Below, one piece after another: positions 1 through 8,423 of a DNA stretch of 64,000 nt. This DNA comes from an uncultured Bacteroidota bacterium. Its GTDB lineage: Bacteria; Bacteroidota; Bacteroidia; Flavobacteriales; Flavobacteriaceae. Position 1 is the first letter of the stretch. Every line of letters begins with the position of its first letter. The stretch covers positions 1 through 64,000 of the forward strand of contig CACMHY010000001.1 of the NCBI GenBank assembly GCA_902613595.1. The letters are read 5' to 3'. A program made the position numbers and the translations under genes. Below the pieces are notes generated by a model. That model ran no database searches. It saw only the letters and a program-made list of their open reading frames with translations, and was not told where the DNA came from.

Positions 1-1098
1 AGAAGTATTATCCACAACAGTATACAAAGTTCCACTAATTGTAGCTGTATCGCCAACACTCGCATTAGGGCACTTACAAGTACCATTTTCAAAATAAATT
101 TGGGCGTTATTGGCAGAAACCTGGCTTACGATATTGCTTAATGCCTGTGATGAAGATATCCCTGAGGTATTACTTGTTACTGCGGATGAGGGAGGTGTGA
201 AAGGTGCAGAATTAGTTGAGGTCTTTTTACCCCCTGTGAGATTAATTGAATTACCTGGAGTTGCAGCTGGAATATTAGCTGCAGAGGTTAAAGGGCCTGT
301 TCCTTGTGGGAGTGTTATTAACGAAAAGCCTAGAGATGTCGAAGAAGTAAAGTTTATATTGGTAAGTACACCTATATTTCCCATAACCATACTTGTACTA
401 CTCAACGAAGTTAACGAGGTATAAATTTGAGTAGTCACGTTATTAAGTACCAAAGTGAATAAAATATTTAACTGGATAGATATTCTCATAATTATCTTTC
501 CATGCGACTTAGCACTCTCACTTTCTTGCAAATCGAATTCCCAAGTGCCGACAAGGTCTCTTGCATTTTGATAATCAAAATTTACATCTACATTCTTATT
601 ATCGTCTATAGTAATTTGAATTGGGTTTAATGTATCTAAAACCCCACTGTTTCTCCATCTCATGTGAGCATAACCATCATTTGGCACAGCTGTAAGTTTT
701 ACAATCGAACCACTATCGTAATCCGTAGACTTACCTCCATTAACTATCTCTTTTGTGACGGTTCCTTCACCTTCAATATTTACAGTGAGTGAGTATTTCT
801 TCTTTTCAAAATTTGCTGTTAATCTCAAGTCATTGTCAACTGTGACAGTCAAGGGATTTTCGGTAGAGTTAATCCCGCTCCAACCGGTGAAAATATAACC
901 CTGGTTTGGAGTAGCTGTAATTGTGATGCTTGTTCCAGATGCAATTGAACCACTTTCTTTATCTATTGAACCCCCTTCAGTTGCAGCGGTTTCAACATTA
1001 TAAAACACAACTGGCATCTCCCCTTCTTCGTCAAATGCATCTTTTTTACAAGTAACAAGAATTGTTAGGGTTATTAGAACAAAAAGTATCTTTTTCAA
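1..1098 (-). CDS. Surface lipoprotein with two InlB-type repeats, C-terminus cut by window edge
   Basis: The reading frame stays open from a TTG at 1098 to the window edge, so the C-terminus is missing. An in-frame TGA lies 42 bases upstream of that TTG and there is no ATG between them, so TTG is the best start. The first residues form a lipoprotein signal (hydrophobic stretch ending LVTCKKD). Two divergent InlB B-repeats follow (motifs ITATPNQGYIFTGWSG and VKLTAVPNDGYAHMRW), then RDLVGTWEF, which resembles a lipocalin-like start. Near the edge the sequence GTCKCPNASVGDT followed by YTVVDNTS resembles the leader of flavobacterial BspA-type (DUF285) repeat proteins. I therefore infer that repeats of that kind continue beyond the window. 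It is probably an outer-membrane-anchored surface protein; its ligand is unknown. Confidence 0.75.
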   Translation of the reverse strand, partial: MKKILFVLITLTILVTCKKDAFDEEGEMPVVFYNVETAATEGGSIDKESGSIASGTSITITATPNQGYIFTGWSGINSTENPLTVTVDNDLRLTANFEKKKYSLTVNIEGEGTVTKEIVNGGKSTDYDSGSIVKLTAVPNDGYAHMRWRNSGVLDTLNPIQITIDDNKNVDVNFDYQNARDLVGTWEFDLQESESAKSHGKIIMRISIQLNILFTLVLNNVTTQIYTSLTSLSSTSMVMGNIGVLTNINFTSSTSLGFSLITLPQGTGPLTSAANIPAATPGNSINLTGGKKTSTNSAPFTPPSSAVTSNTSGISSSQALSNIVSQVSANNAQIYFENGTCKCPNASVGDTATISGTLYTVVDNTS

Positions 1099-1541
1099 AA
1101 CGATGAACTTAAAATTTTTATCTGACCGCGTTAGTAATCAACAATTTAAGAAAAATAATCAAACATTATAAACCTTCAAAATTCAAAAGAGATTAACAGT
1201 TTTGCTCTTATTTGGTTGTATATATACGGAAGGATGTAATACCGAATAAAAAACTGTCTAAACTTGTATCATATTTGTTAGGTACTTGGTTCAGATAAAT
1301 AAGGATGTTTGTTTTTCATGGGGGACTTTTTCTTTTCTTTCTTTTTTACTCTTTTTTCTTTCTTTTCTTTTGAATCTGTTTTGCAGCAATGTGAAAAGTA
1401 CAAGAATTTATTTACCACAAAGAATAATAAATGGCTACTAGTAACAAAAAAGGTCTGAGAAGCAACCATACTTGACAAACCCTTTAAACTATTCCGTTGC
1501 GTAAACAACGTGAAGTAAACATACAAAAAAATATTATAACT
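1099..1541. other. Gene-poor gap with a homopyrimidine-rich tract
   Basis: This 443-base stretch has no convincing gene. Its most distinctive part is an almost pure pyrimidine run at about 1326-1370, interrupted only by a single A. A long open frame on the minus strand (1278-1592) runs through that tract. It encodes a Lys/Glu-rich tail and overlaps the start of the next gene, so I do not consider it real. No promoter with a TAnnTTTG element was recognised. Confidence 0.5.
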
Positions 1542-1763
1542 ATGGGAAGAATAAAAGGAATACCAAACAAAGTAACAGCACAAGTAAAACAAAAACTTGA
1601 AGAGTTGATTGATGGAATTGTAAATTCAATTGATATTGATGTGCTTGATACTAACCAAAAAATTAAGATGCTACAAATATCATTGCAGTACTGTTTACCA
1701 AGATTACAAGCAAGTACAATGAATAAGGTTGTTGAGGATGTACCTTTATTTATTGAGGATTAA
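1542..1763 (+). CDS. Small terminase-small-subunit-like protein (73 aa), possible phage remnant
   Basis: The protein starts MGRIKGIPNKVTAQVKQKLE. This resembles the GRPKGxPNK leader of Bacteroidota phage terminase small-subunit-like and DUF5681-like proteins. The pattern NQKIKMLQISLQYCLPRLQA also matches the usual second half of those short proteins (xxRIKxLxxLxxYxxPxLxA). An upstream extension to 1497 is possible, but its leader looks unlike the family, so I chose the ATG at 1542. No other phage genes lie beside it, so it may be an orphan or remnant. The role of such orphans is not established, and the family assignment is from pattern memory only. Confidence 0.5.
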   Translation: MGRIKGIPNKVTAQVKQKLEELIDGIVNSIDIDVLDTNQKIKMLQISLQYCLPRLQASTMNKVVEDVPLFIED

Positions 1764-1785
1764 ATACGAGAATTACTTTATTTTT

Positions 1786-1850
1786 ATGGTGCTGAAAAAA
1801 GAAATGTTTCGCTAAATTTTTGGCACCATTGTCGTGTATATGCCGTACAC
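1786..1850. repeat. Two adjacent imperfect inverted repeats
   Basis: ATGGTGC (1786-1792) pairs with GCACCAT (1823-1829), and GTGTA (1834-1838) pairs with TACAC (1846-1850). They lie between two accessory genes. The first could be a weak terminator for the upstream ORF but has no T-run. The pair could also be the end of a cassette-like element, but the core sites expected for an integron attC are not evident. Confidence 0.3.
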
Positions 1851-1931
1851 AACTATTAAATGGCTTATATGTTGTTGTTTTTTAATAAGTTACAAAACAT
1901 GTTAAAATTCTGTATTGGTAAATGATATTAT

Positions 1932-2312
1932 ATGGAAAAATGGACTTTTTATTGGTGGACTCCTCTTTTTATAGGATGCCTAATTTATATTTTGTTTAGA
2001 ACGGATACTTTACTTTACAACAAACTATTGGGAAATTTATTTACTCCAATAGCATCACCTAATACTTTTTTACAAAGAATCTTAGTCTTTTCTCTCCCAG
2101 ATGGTCTTTGGGCTATGTCTTACACAATGCTTATTTTTCACTTGAGAAATGATAAAACTTTAAAAACTTTGATCTGGTCAATTATTATTCCTGTTATAGG
2201 AATTCTTTCTGAGATAAGTCAATATTACTTACTTATTCCAGGGACTTTTGATATAATTGACTTAATTATGTACTTTATCTTCCCAATATTTGTCATTAAA
2301 TTAGTTTTATGA
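1932..2312 (+). CDS. Small integral membrane protein, distant VanZ resemblance
   Basis: The 126-residue protein is strongly hydrophobic with about four predicted membrane segments: near residues 8-22, 48-70, 78-95 and 103-125. The C-terminal part (GTFDIIDLIMYFIFPI) is reminiscent of the D-L-x-x-N/Y membrane motif at the end of VanZ-like proteins, but I cannot assign it firmly. Its stop overlaps the next ATG in an ATGA arrangement (2309-2312), which points to translational coupling with the OB-fold protein. Function is unknown. Confidence 0.6.
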   Translation: MEKWTFYWWTPLFIGCLIYILFRTDTLLYNKLLGNLFTPIASPNTFLQRILVFSLPDGLWAMSYTMLIFHLRNDKTLKTLIWSIIIPVIGILSEISQYYLLIPGTFDIIDLIMYFIFPIFVIKLVL

Positions 2313-2725
2313 AAAACATTAAATCGTTGTTATCAATATTTTTATTTATAATAATCGGATTTGGAAGTTTAGACGAATTTGAAAACCTAGACCAAAGCCC
2401 AAAAGTAACTTCTGACTCAAATCCGTCTGTTACAATTTCAGCAAGCAAACTCTATAAAGAATATAACGAAAATGAAATAGCTGCTGATGAAAAATACAAA
2501 GGAAAAATAATTGAGGTTACTGGTGTAATTCGAGATATTGGAAATGATATTATGGATAATGCCTATATAACACTTGTTGGGAATGAATACTTTGGAGATA
2601 TTCAATGTTATTTTAATGAAAAATCAGTTGTTGCAAAATTGTCAAAGGGTAAAAGAATAACTGTTATCGGAAGCTGTTCTGGTTTAATGATTAATGTCCA
2701 AATAAATAATTGCATAGTTAGGTAA
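2309..2725 (+). CDS. Exported OB-fold protein of the tRNA_anti-like family
   Basis: The 138-residue protein has an N-terminal hydrophobic export segment (residues 4-20). An OB-fold domain follows, with the family pattern ISASKLYKEYNENEIAADEKYKGKIIEVTG, then an acidic/strand region and KLSKGKRITVIGSCSG. This is the layout of the tRNA_anti-like family (PF12869) of small exported proteins. The molecular role of that family is not established. It overlaps the upstream membrane protein gene by four bases, so the two are probably co-expressed. No typical lipobox cysteine is seen near the signal. Confidence 0.65.
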   Translation: MKNIKSLLSIFLFIIIGFGSLDEFENLDQSPKVTSDSNPSVTISASKLYKEYNENEIAADEKYKGKIIEVTGVIRDIGNDIMDNAYITLVGNEYFGDIQCYFNEKSVVAKLSKGKRITVIGSCSGLMINVQINNCIVR

Positions 2726-2789
2726 TTTCACCTATTTCTTTATATATTGTTTTTATACCATGAAAAAAGTACGCTCCACTTGGGAGGTC

Positions 2790-4163
2790 CTAAAATTTTA
2801 TAAGGTCATCTACTCTCACTGGATTATTAGAGTCAATACTTTTTCTAGCTGCTATACCAATTAGTATAGACATTAAGCCGTCTCGTAACCCTGCAGATCT
2901 CTCAAATTGATCTGACTTAATTGAATCATTAAAAATACTTTCATGAAGAAGTTCGTCACCACCACCATGACCTCCTTTTTTAGTTGAAATTTCATATTTA
3001 TTAAAATTGCTCCATAATTTATGAACTATTATTTTTTCCTTAGTTGCTTCTTCAATTAGCTCTTGATTCATTTCCTTTTCATGCATTTCCTCTTGAGAAA
3101 TTTTTGATTTTTTTTCATAAGGTATATCTAGAGAGGCCTCAATTCTTCCCTTAGAGCCATTAAATGCAATTCTCCAACCTTCAAATGGGGAGTAAGTTGT
3201 TAGCGAGTAGTTTACTACAATATCATTTTTATATTTTATTTGTGCAGACATTTTATCGTAAATATCTATATCCCCTCTAAAAAGACAGTTGTCTCTGATG
3301 TATCCGTCATATTTTTCATTTTTCACATATAAATCCACAAGTCTTTTGTCCTTTGTTATATCGAAATAATAATCGCATTTTTTAGTGAATTCGCAATCTC
3401 TACAACTTTTACCTCTAAACTTACCATTCGATCCATAATGTTCGAGACTCCCATATGCAAAAACCTCTTCTGGATCGGAATTTAGCCACCAATTAAGTAA
3501 ATCAAAATGATGTGTTGCCTTATGTAACCAAAGTGAGCCTCCTTTTTCTTTATAGCCATGCCATCTTCTAAAATATGATGCACCATGATAAGTATTTAAA
3601 TACCAATGAAAGTCTACTGAAGTAATATCACCAATTATATTTTTCATTAATAGTTTTTTAATCTCTGTTGTGTATGGACTCCATCTGTAATTAAATCCTA
3701 CAATTAGCTTTTTTTCAGATTCTTTTTCTGCATTTAAGATCGACTGTGCTTTAAATTCATCTGTAGTTAGTGGTTTTTCTGTGAGAACATCAATCCCTGA
3801 TTTTAGTCCTTTAATTATAAACTCGTGGTGAGTATTGTCGACAGTGCAAACAATTACTAAATCAGGTTTTTGTTCATTAAGCATTTTGTCAAAATCCCTA
3901 TAAATTTTACAATTGACACCTATAAAATTTTGAGCATATTTAAGTCTCCCTATGTTTGTGTCACAAAGGCCTACAAATTCAATAATTTCAGAATATTGTT
4001 CAACTAATCTTCTACCCCAAAAACTAGTACCTCTAATTCCTGTTCCAACTAAAACTATTTTCAATTTCTTTTTTTTATGAAATGAAAATGCATCTATTGG
4101 AAATGAAAGTGATGCCGCAAGCATACTAATTGATGCTAAAAATTTTCTCCTTGTATTATTCAT
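2790..4163 (-). CDS. Tat-exported Gfo/Idh/MocA family oxidoreductase
   Basis: The N-terminus carries a twin-arginine type signal (NTRRKFLASISMLAASLSF). A Rossmann domain follows with GTGIRG at residues 40-45, and EKPL appears at about 129-132. A Gfo/Idh C-terminal domain contains GGSLWLHKATHHFDLLNWW. Such enzymes use NAD(P) to oxidise sugars or related polyols, and GH109 glycosidases share the fold, so either a dehydrogenase or an NAD-dependent glycosidase is possible. A cysteine cluster near residues 255-295 (C-x2-C-x5-C and a later C) is seen in some family members and may bind a metal. The gene lies 35 bases downstream of the FG-GAP lipoprotein gene on the same strand and is probably co-transcribed with it. 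Confidence 0.85.
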   Translation of the reverse strand: MNNTRRKFLASISMLAASLSFPIDAFSFHKKKKLKIVLVGTGIRGTSFWGRRLVEQYSEIIEFVGLCDTNIGRLKYAQNFIGVNCKIYRDFDKMLNEQKPDLVIVCTVDNTHHEFIIKGLKSGIDVLTEKPLTTDEFKAQSILNAEKESEKKLIVGFNYRWSPYTTEIKKLLMKNIIGDITSVDFHWYLNTYHGASYFRRWHGYKEKGGSLWLHKATHHFDLLNWWLNSDPEEVFAYGSLEHYGSNGKFRGKSCRDCEFTKKCDYYFDITKDKRLVDLYVKNEKYDGYIRDNCLFRGDIDIYDKMSAQIKYKNDIVVNYSLTTYSPFEGWRIAFNGSKGRIEASLDIPYEKKSKISQEEMHEKEMNQELIEEATKEKIIVHKLWSNFNKYEISTKKGGHGGGDELLHESIFNDSIKSDQFERSAGLRDGLMSILIGIAARKSIDSNNPVRVDDLIKF

Positions 4164-4198
4164 AATAAACCTTTTAACTAAACTGAGATTTTTTTTAG

Positions 4199-6016
4199 TT
4201 AATCTTTAGATAATACCGAATAGAAAACTTGCTCAGAAGGTTTATCTTGACTTCCGAGTGATAATACACTTATATAATCAATCCAACCACTATTATTAAG
4301 GTCAACTGGGAAAGCTCTTCCAAGAGTTAAACCATCATTTGGAAAGTTTTCTCTACCAGGAATTTGTTCTGAATTTAAATAAGCTAAATCACTTAGCTTA
4401 ATGAGTTCTAGTGTGCCTCCCTTGTTAATGTAAAATGATAATCCATGTGTATTAAATGACCCCCCTGTGTGAGCTATATCAAGAACACCGTCATCATTAA
4501 TATCAATTATAGATAATTGACCTTCTCCTTGCATTTGGTCGAGTTCGCTTTCATTCGGAACAAGATTGTCTCCACTAATAAACTTTCTATTACCTGTATT
4601 AGAGTCTTCAACATTAATAAAGATCTGGATACCTTTACCGATATAATAAGGAGATGCTCTTGTCACTGCAATTACAACATCTTTATACCCATCCTGATTA
4701 ATATCATAATCAATAGCATAATTAAACTTTGTATTTTCTATTCCATATTTAGCATCAGAGACAAAACCTATATCACTATTCTCATATGATGGTTTACCTG
4801 ATTTGCTTAATGAATATGCCCCTGAATAATTTTGATATTGACTACCTCCTTCAGCATAAGGAACAAAAAAATCATCAATTCCATCATTATTAAAGTCAGC
4901 TATAACCGATGACCATAAATTTCTTCCAGATGGTTTTAACTCTTCAGGAAGAAGTTCAGTTTCATTACTAAACCTTCCAAAGCCGTCATTTAATAGCAAT
5001 ATTTTTCCTGTAAAAATATCATTATCTCCATCACCATCTAAATCTCCAACAGCTATCTCATGACCAAAAGTATGACCCACAGGGGGGGAGACTCCGTTCT
5101 CTTGCCCTTCAATATTTGTACTAGCATCATAGAACTTTCCTTCGCCTGTATTTAATAGCAACGGTATTCTTTCCCATCTTGTATATGGATCTTGGCCTGG
5201 TAATCTTTGAATTACTCCCATAGATGCAGACACAATATCATCATACCCATCACCATTAAAATCTGCAACTTTAGTTCTGTATGCGAAATGATTATAATGA
5301 ACAGAATTGCTTGTAAAAGCATCTAAATCAACCGACATTGATCCGTCACCATTATTTAATAATATACTATAGTTTAATCTACTTTCCCTCTCTAGGGTAT
5401 GTGTGAAAGTTGCCCATGTAATCAATACATCTTGTAGTCCGTCATTATTAAAATCCCCATGTGTAAAGTTGTGTGGATCTATATAGTAATAACCTGGTGG
5501 ATTATAATCTGCCTCCGTAGGATAATAAAATTCTTCATATTGTTCAAGAACTGATACAGCAAGCCAAGAAGATGGACCAACTATATATTTTTCAGTTTCG
5601 TTATAAGCCTTATTAATAGAAATATCATATGCACAAGGATATCTTAACCTAACTAAAGAGTATACAGTTTCATTTAGAGTAGATTCAAAATTAGCTGTGA
5701 TTTCAAGGTTATTGTCTAAAGTGATTGTTCTTTCTGAACTTGTAACTCCGTCTGACCATTGAGTAAAATTATAGCAATTTACAGGTGAAGCTGTAATAGT
5801 CACTTGAGTCCCCTCATCATATGTCCCACCTTCAGTTGAGACCTTCCCTCCTTCTCCAGCATTAACTTTTAAGGTATATTGAGTTGGGTCTGGTTGAGGT
5901 TCTTGTGGTTGGACTAAAGCTGGTGGTGGTGATGTGTCTTCTTCTTCAGCGGAACAGCTGTATATTAGTACAAATAGAGTTAAAATAGTTAATGATATAA
6001 GGTGTATTTTTTTCAT
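4199..6016 (-). CDS. Lipoprotein with an InlB-type repeat and seven FG-GAP/VCBS repeats
   Basis: Translation probably begins at the ATG at 6016 (MKKIHLISLTILTLFVLIYSC). That start gives a clean lipoprotein signal with Cys in the YSCS lipobox; the longer open frame to 6070 adds a non-signal leader. After a Pro-rich linker comes one InlB-type repeat (VNAGEGGKVSTEGG, then FTQWSDG). About seven Ca-binding-type FG-GAP repeats follow, for example DFNNDGLQDVLI, DFNGDGYDDIVS, DLDGDGDNDIFT, DINQDGYKDVVI and DINDDGVLDIAH. This predicts a seven-bladed propeller on the cell surface. Related proteins bind ligands or partners; the specific one here is unknown. The gene sits directly upstream of the Tat-exported oxidoreductase gene. 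Confidence 0.85.
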   Translation of the reverse strand: MKKIHLISLTILTLFVLIYSCSAEEEDTSPPPALVQPQEPQPDPTQYTLKVNAGEGGKVSTEGGTYDEGTQVTITASPVNCYNFTQWSDGVTSSERTITLDNNLEITANFESTLNETVYSLVRLRYPCAYDISINKAYNETEKYIVGPSSWLAVSVLEQYEEFYYPTEADYNPPGYYYIDPHNFTHGDFNNDGLQDVLITWATFTHTLERESRLNYSILLNNGDGSMSVDLDAFTSNSVHYNHFAYRTKVADFNGDGYDDIVSASMGVIQRLPGQDPYTRWERIPLLLNTGEGKFYDASTNIEGQENGVSPPVGHTFGHEIAVGDLDGDGDNDIFTGKILLLNDGFGRFSNETELLPEELKPSGRNLWSSVIADFNNDGIDDFFVPYAEGGSQYQNYSGAYSLSKSGKPSYENSDIGFVSDAKYGIENTKFNYAIDYDINQDGYKDVVIAVTRASPYYIGKGIQIFINVEDSNTGNRKFISGDNLVPNESELDQMQGEGQLSIIDINDDGVLDIAHTGGSFNTHGLSFYINKGGTLELIKLSDLAYLNSEQIPGRENFPNDGLTLGRAFPVDLNNSGWIDYISVLSLGSQDKPSEQVFYSVLSKD

Positions 6017-6155
6017 ATTTCTAAAGTAGAAAAATTTGGTGATTTTATACAATATAGTGAGTATTTGCAATCAAATAAATAAAAAGAAATATGGAGCTGT
6101 TAAATATGTATTACTAATAAAGTGTATTAATTAAAATTTGATTAAGTTTTAGGGT

Positions 6156-6644
6156 TTATTGCTTTTTTGGTCTTTGATTTTCATAAACAATGATTCTACT
6201 AACTAAACCATCTTCAAGTTGTATATCTCCCATATGTAATACTACATTTTCTTCTCCATCTACATTAGATGTTAATGCAAAACCTGCAACTACCCATGTT
6301 TCTTTAGCTACAACCGAGTTATATGGTAACATCCAATATGGTTTCCAAGTCACATTATTAGCAAAAAATGATTCAAGGACTTTAGAATGTTCATCTTGAC
6401 CATTAATAACAGTTCCATCCGGAAGCTCTATTTTAATATCAGCTTTTTCCATGGATAAAATTGATTCCATATCTCTTTCATTATGAGCATCAGCCCATTT
6501 TCTTATAAAATCTGTGGTTTCATCTGAACCAATCATATAAGATTCCTCGTCACCTCTAATAGAGTAACCTGCAGTTTTTGGTTCTTGTTTTTGCTCTGCA
6601 CAAGATGCAAATAAGATTGCAACTAACAATAAATATTTTTTCAT
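6156..6644 (-). CDS. SnoaL/NTF2-like lipoprotein
   Basis: The 162-residue protein starts with a lipoprotein signal (MKKYLLLVAILFASC, Cys15). The remainder has the cone-shaped NTF2/SnoaL pattern: FIRKWADAHNERDMESILSM near residues 46-65, DGTVINGQDEHSKVLESFF in the middle, and an alternating strand region (WVVAGFALTSN, NVVLHMGDIQLEDGLVSRIIVYE). Bacteroidota encode many such secreted or lipid-anchored proteins. Most have no known substrate, and no catalytic residues can be assigned here. It stands alone between divergent and convergent neighbours. Confidence 0.75.
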   Translation of the reverse strand: MKKYLLLVAILFASCAEQKQEPKTAGYSIRGDEESYMIGSDETTDFIRKWADAHNERDMESILSMEKADIKIELPDGTVINGQDEHSKVLESFFANNVTWKPYWMLPYNSVVAKETWVVAGFALTSNVDGEENVVLHMGDIQLEDGLVSRIIVYENQRPKKQ

Positions 6645-6811
6645 TATTAATGATTTATAATTAAGAATCTAATATATGTATAATTGATTTGTGTTTAATT
6701 TAATCAATACAATAATTAATATATAAAACTTGCTGCTTTATTTTTTAAACACATTAAGAGTAAATGCTACTTATTTGTATATTGTTAACTATTAACCATA
6801 AATCCATTAAA

Positions 6812-7549
6812 ATGAAAAAAATACTATCATTAATTTTATTTCTACTTTTTACTATTAGTTTTTCGCAAGAAAATCCAATTGTTTATTTAGACTACGTAAC
6901 TGTCTTAAACGCAGATATAGAAAAACACATAAACGCTGAAAAAAATATTTTTTCAAAAATGCACAAAGAACAAATTGACATGGGAAACAAAATAGGATGG
7001 GACATGTGGCAAATATCAAACAATAGATATGGAGAGCCAACTACTACCTTTTTGTATGTTCATATTAATACAGACTCTAATATGTCCTATACGCCCTCTA
7101 AAATTTTTACTGAATATGAACTTAGAGAACATCAAGAACAATATGCAAGTAGAATTGTAAAAACTGGGAATCTAACACTTAGTATTAAAGGGAGTTATGG
7201 AATAAAACCTGGAGATAAACCATTTAAGTATATGGTAGCAAATTATATGGCGGTAGATGTTTATAAGCAATATGAATATGAGCAAATGGAATTAAAATCA
7301 GCTGGCCCAAATTATGCCCAAAATGGAAGATCAGGATGGGGGTTTGGAAAAATTCTCTCTCGTTTTGGAACAAATCACGAAGTAAATTATTTAACTTTTG
7401 ATTTTTATGACTCAATGAATGATATATTAAATTTAAGGAGTAATACATTTAAATTCACCAAATCTCAATTGGCAATATGGAAAAGTCAAGATAAGTTAAG
7501 AGAGTTGAAAAATTCTCATATAATGACTTTAATAGCATCTGAGAGATAA
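6812..7549 (+). CDS. Secreted protein of unknown function, possible tandem alpha/beta repeat
   Basis: The ATG at 6812 gives a standard signal peptide (MKKILSLILFLLFTISFSQ); the upstream extension to 6764 does not. The mature part of about 226 residues seems to have two halves. The first ends in a strand-rich TTTFLYVHINTD, and the second begins YMVANYMAVDVYKQYEYEQME and contains HEVNYLTFDFYDSMND. The layout resembles two other secreted proteins in this window, encoded at 57048-57734 and 60128-60820, and suggests a dimeric alpha/beta-barrel-like fold. No known enzyme motif is visible. An intrinsic terminator follows. Confidence 0.65.
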   Translation: MKKILSLILFLLFTISFSQENPIVYLDYVTVLNADIEKHINAEKNIFSKMHKEQIDMGNKIGWDMWQISNNRYGEPTTTFLYVHINTDSNMSYTPSKIFTEYELREHQEQYASRIVKTGNLTLSIKGSYGIKPGDKPFKYMVANYMAVDVYKQYEYEQMELKSAGPNYAQNGRSGWGFGKILSRFGTNHEVNYLTFDFYDSMNDILNLRSNTFKFTKSQLAIWKSQDKLRELKNSHIMTLIASER

Positions 7550-7574
7550 AATAATTTTCCTGCTAAAGAATTTT

Positions 7575-7598
7575 AACCCTCTAACCGAGGGTTTTTTT
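7575..7598 (+). terminator. Intrinsic terminator
   Basis: AACCCTC (7575-7581) and GAGGGTT (7587-7593) form a 7-bp stem with a 5-base loop, followed by a run of T. It lies 26 bases after the secreted protein gene ending at 7549. Confidence 0.85.
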
Positions 7599-7656
7599 GT
7601 TATATAAATTGATGAAAAGTAAAATCCATTTTACTAAAACTTAATAATTTGAAAGT

Positions 7657-7749
7657 CTAGCTTTTTTTATAATTGAGATATATAAGGCACATACCAACTA
7701 TAATCATACATATTATCATTACCCAGTTTACCCAACCAATTTTTTTCAT
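7657..7749 (-). CDS. Possible 30-aa single-span membrane protein
   Basis: A short open frame on the minus strand reads MKKIGWVNWVMIICMIIVGM and then CLIYLNYKKS before TAG. It has a basic N-terminus, one hydrophobic helix of about 17 residues and a basic tail, typical of bacterial small membrane proteins. It lies in a 368-base gap between a terminator and the next gene and overlaps no other gene. The leader just before the ATG is A/T-rich, as usual in this genome. I know no family for it. The composition argues for a real gene, but the short length leaves room for chance. Confidence 0.4.
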   Translation of the reverse strand: MKKIGWVNWVMIICMIIVGMCLIYLNYKKS

Positions 7750-7917
7750 TTATTGAAGTTATTAAAATTATAGCCTCACAATATTGTATATCCCTAATTT
7801 TTTAAAATCAAGTTAAGTAAAACGAATTACAAAAATCTAATTTTTAAGCTACTGCAATAATACTGCAAGCCCTCAGGCACGAAAAGTTTGTTGTATATTA
7901 CAATAATACTCAAACCA

Positions 7918-8409
7918 ATGAAAGCCAAAAGATTATTCAAAGTACTTATAATATTAACTATATTTTTCTCTTTTAAAAATTGTTCAAACAAAGATGAAGA
8001 GTTAGTTGAAAGCATTCAATATGAATGCAAAGTAGATACAATTTCATTTTTATCAAATTCATCAAAGGGATTGTCAGACCATGTAGAAGTTGTATTTGCT
8101 GTTTCACTAGAAGGAGAAACTAATTTTTTTACTGTAGTTGATGAATTTAATTTAGTTAATGGACTAATAACAATCGGGGACAAGCTTATATATGTAAATA
8201 ACTTTTTAGCTAAGGATCAGAAAGCAACATTTGATTTTTACTATGGAGAAAATTTAGGACCTTTCTGTATGGAACTATTTTCTGCCATACCAATGCATTC
8301 ACATGATGCATTTAATGCAGAGGCAGACAGAGTTGATTCTAGTAAAAATGTTGGAAAATGGAAAGTGAAAAAAGTGAGAACTTTAAGTTCTAATACCCCA
8401 CCAAATTAA
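7918..8409 (+). CDS. Lipoprotein of unknown function
   Basis: The ATG at 7918 begins a lipoprotein signal (MKAKRLFKVLIILTIFFSF, then KNCSNKDEE), so the longer open frame from 7888 is not needed. The mature part is about 143 residues. It contains a strand-rich stretch (VEVVFAVSLEGETNFFTVVDEF) and a region with histidines and acidic residues (IPMHSHDAFNAEADRVDSS). I do not recognise a family. It is convergent with the small lipoprotein gene that ends at 8424. Confidence 0.6.
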   Translation: MKAKRLFKVLIILTIFFSFKNCSNKDEELVESIQYECKVDTISFLSNSSKGLSDHVEVVFAVSLEGETNFFTVVDEFNLVNGLITIGDKLIYVNNFLAKDQKATFDFYYGENLGPFCMELFSAIPMHSHDAFNAEADRVDSSKNVGKWKVKKVRTLSSNTPPN

Positions 8410-8423
8410 AATTTTATAAAAAA

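Noticed and set aside
110-424. 104-residue plus-strand frame
   Set aside because: It lies antisense to the lipoprotein gene, whose repeats and signal peptide are clear.
1278-1592. 104-residue open frame on the minus strand
   Set aside because: It runs through a pyrimidine-rich tract, gives a Lys/Glu-rich low-complexity tail, has no recognisable domain and overlaps the better-supported plus-strand gene.
1786-1850. Integron attC site
   Set aside because: The inverted repeats lack the RYYYAAC and GTTRRRY core pair in the right arrangement, and no integrase gene is present in the window.
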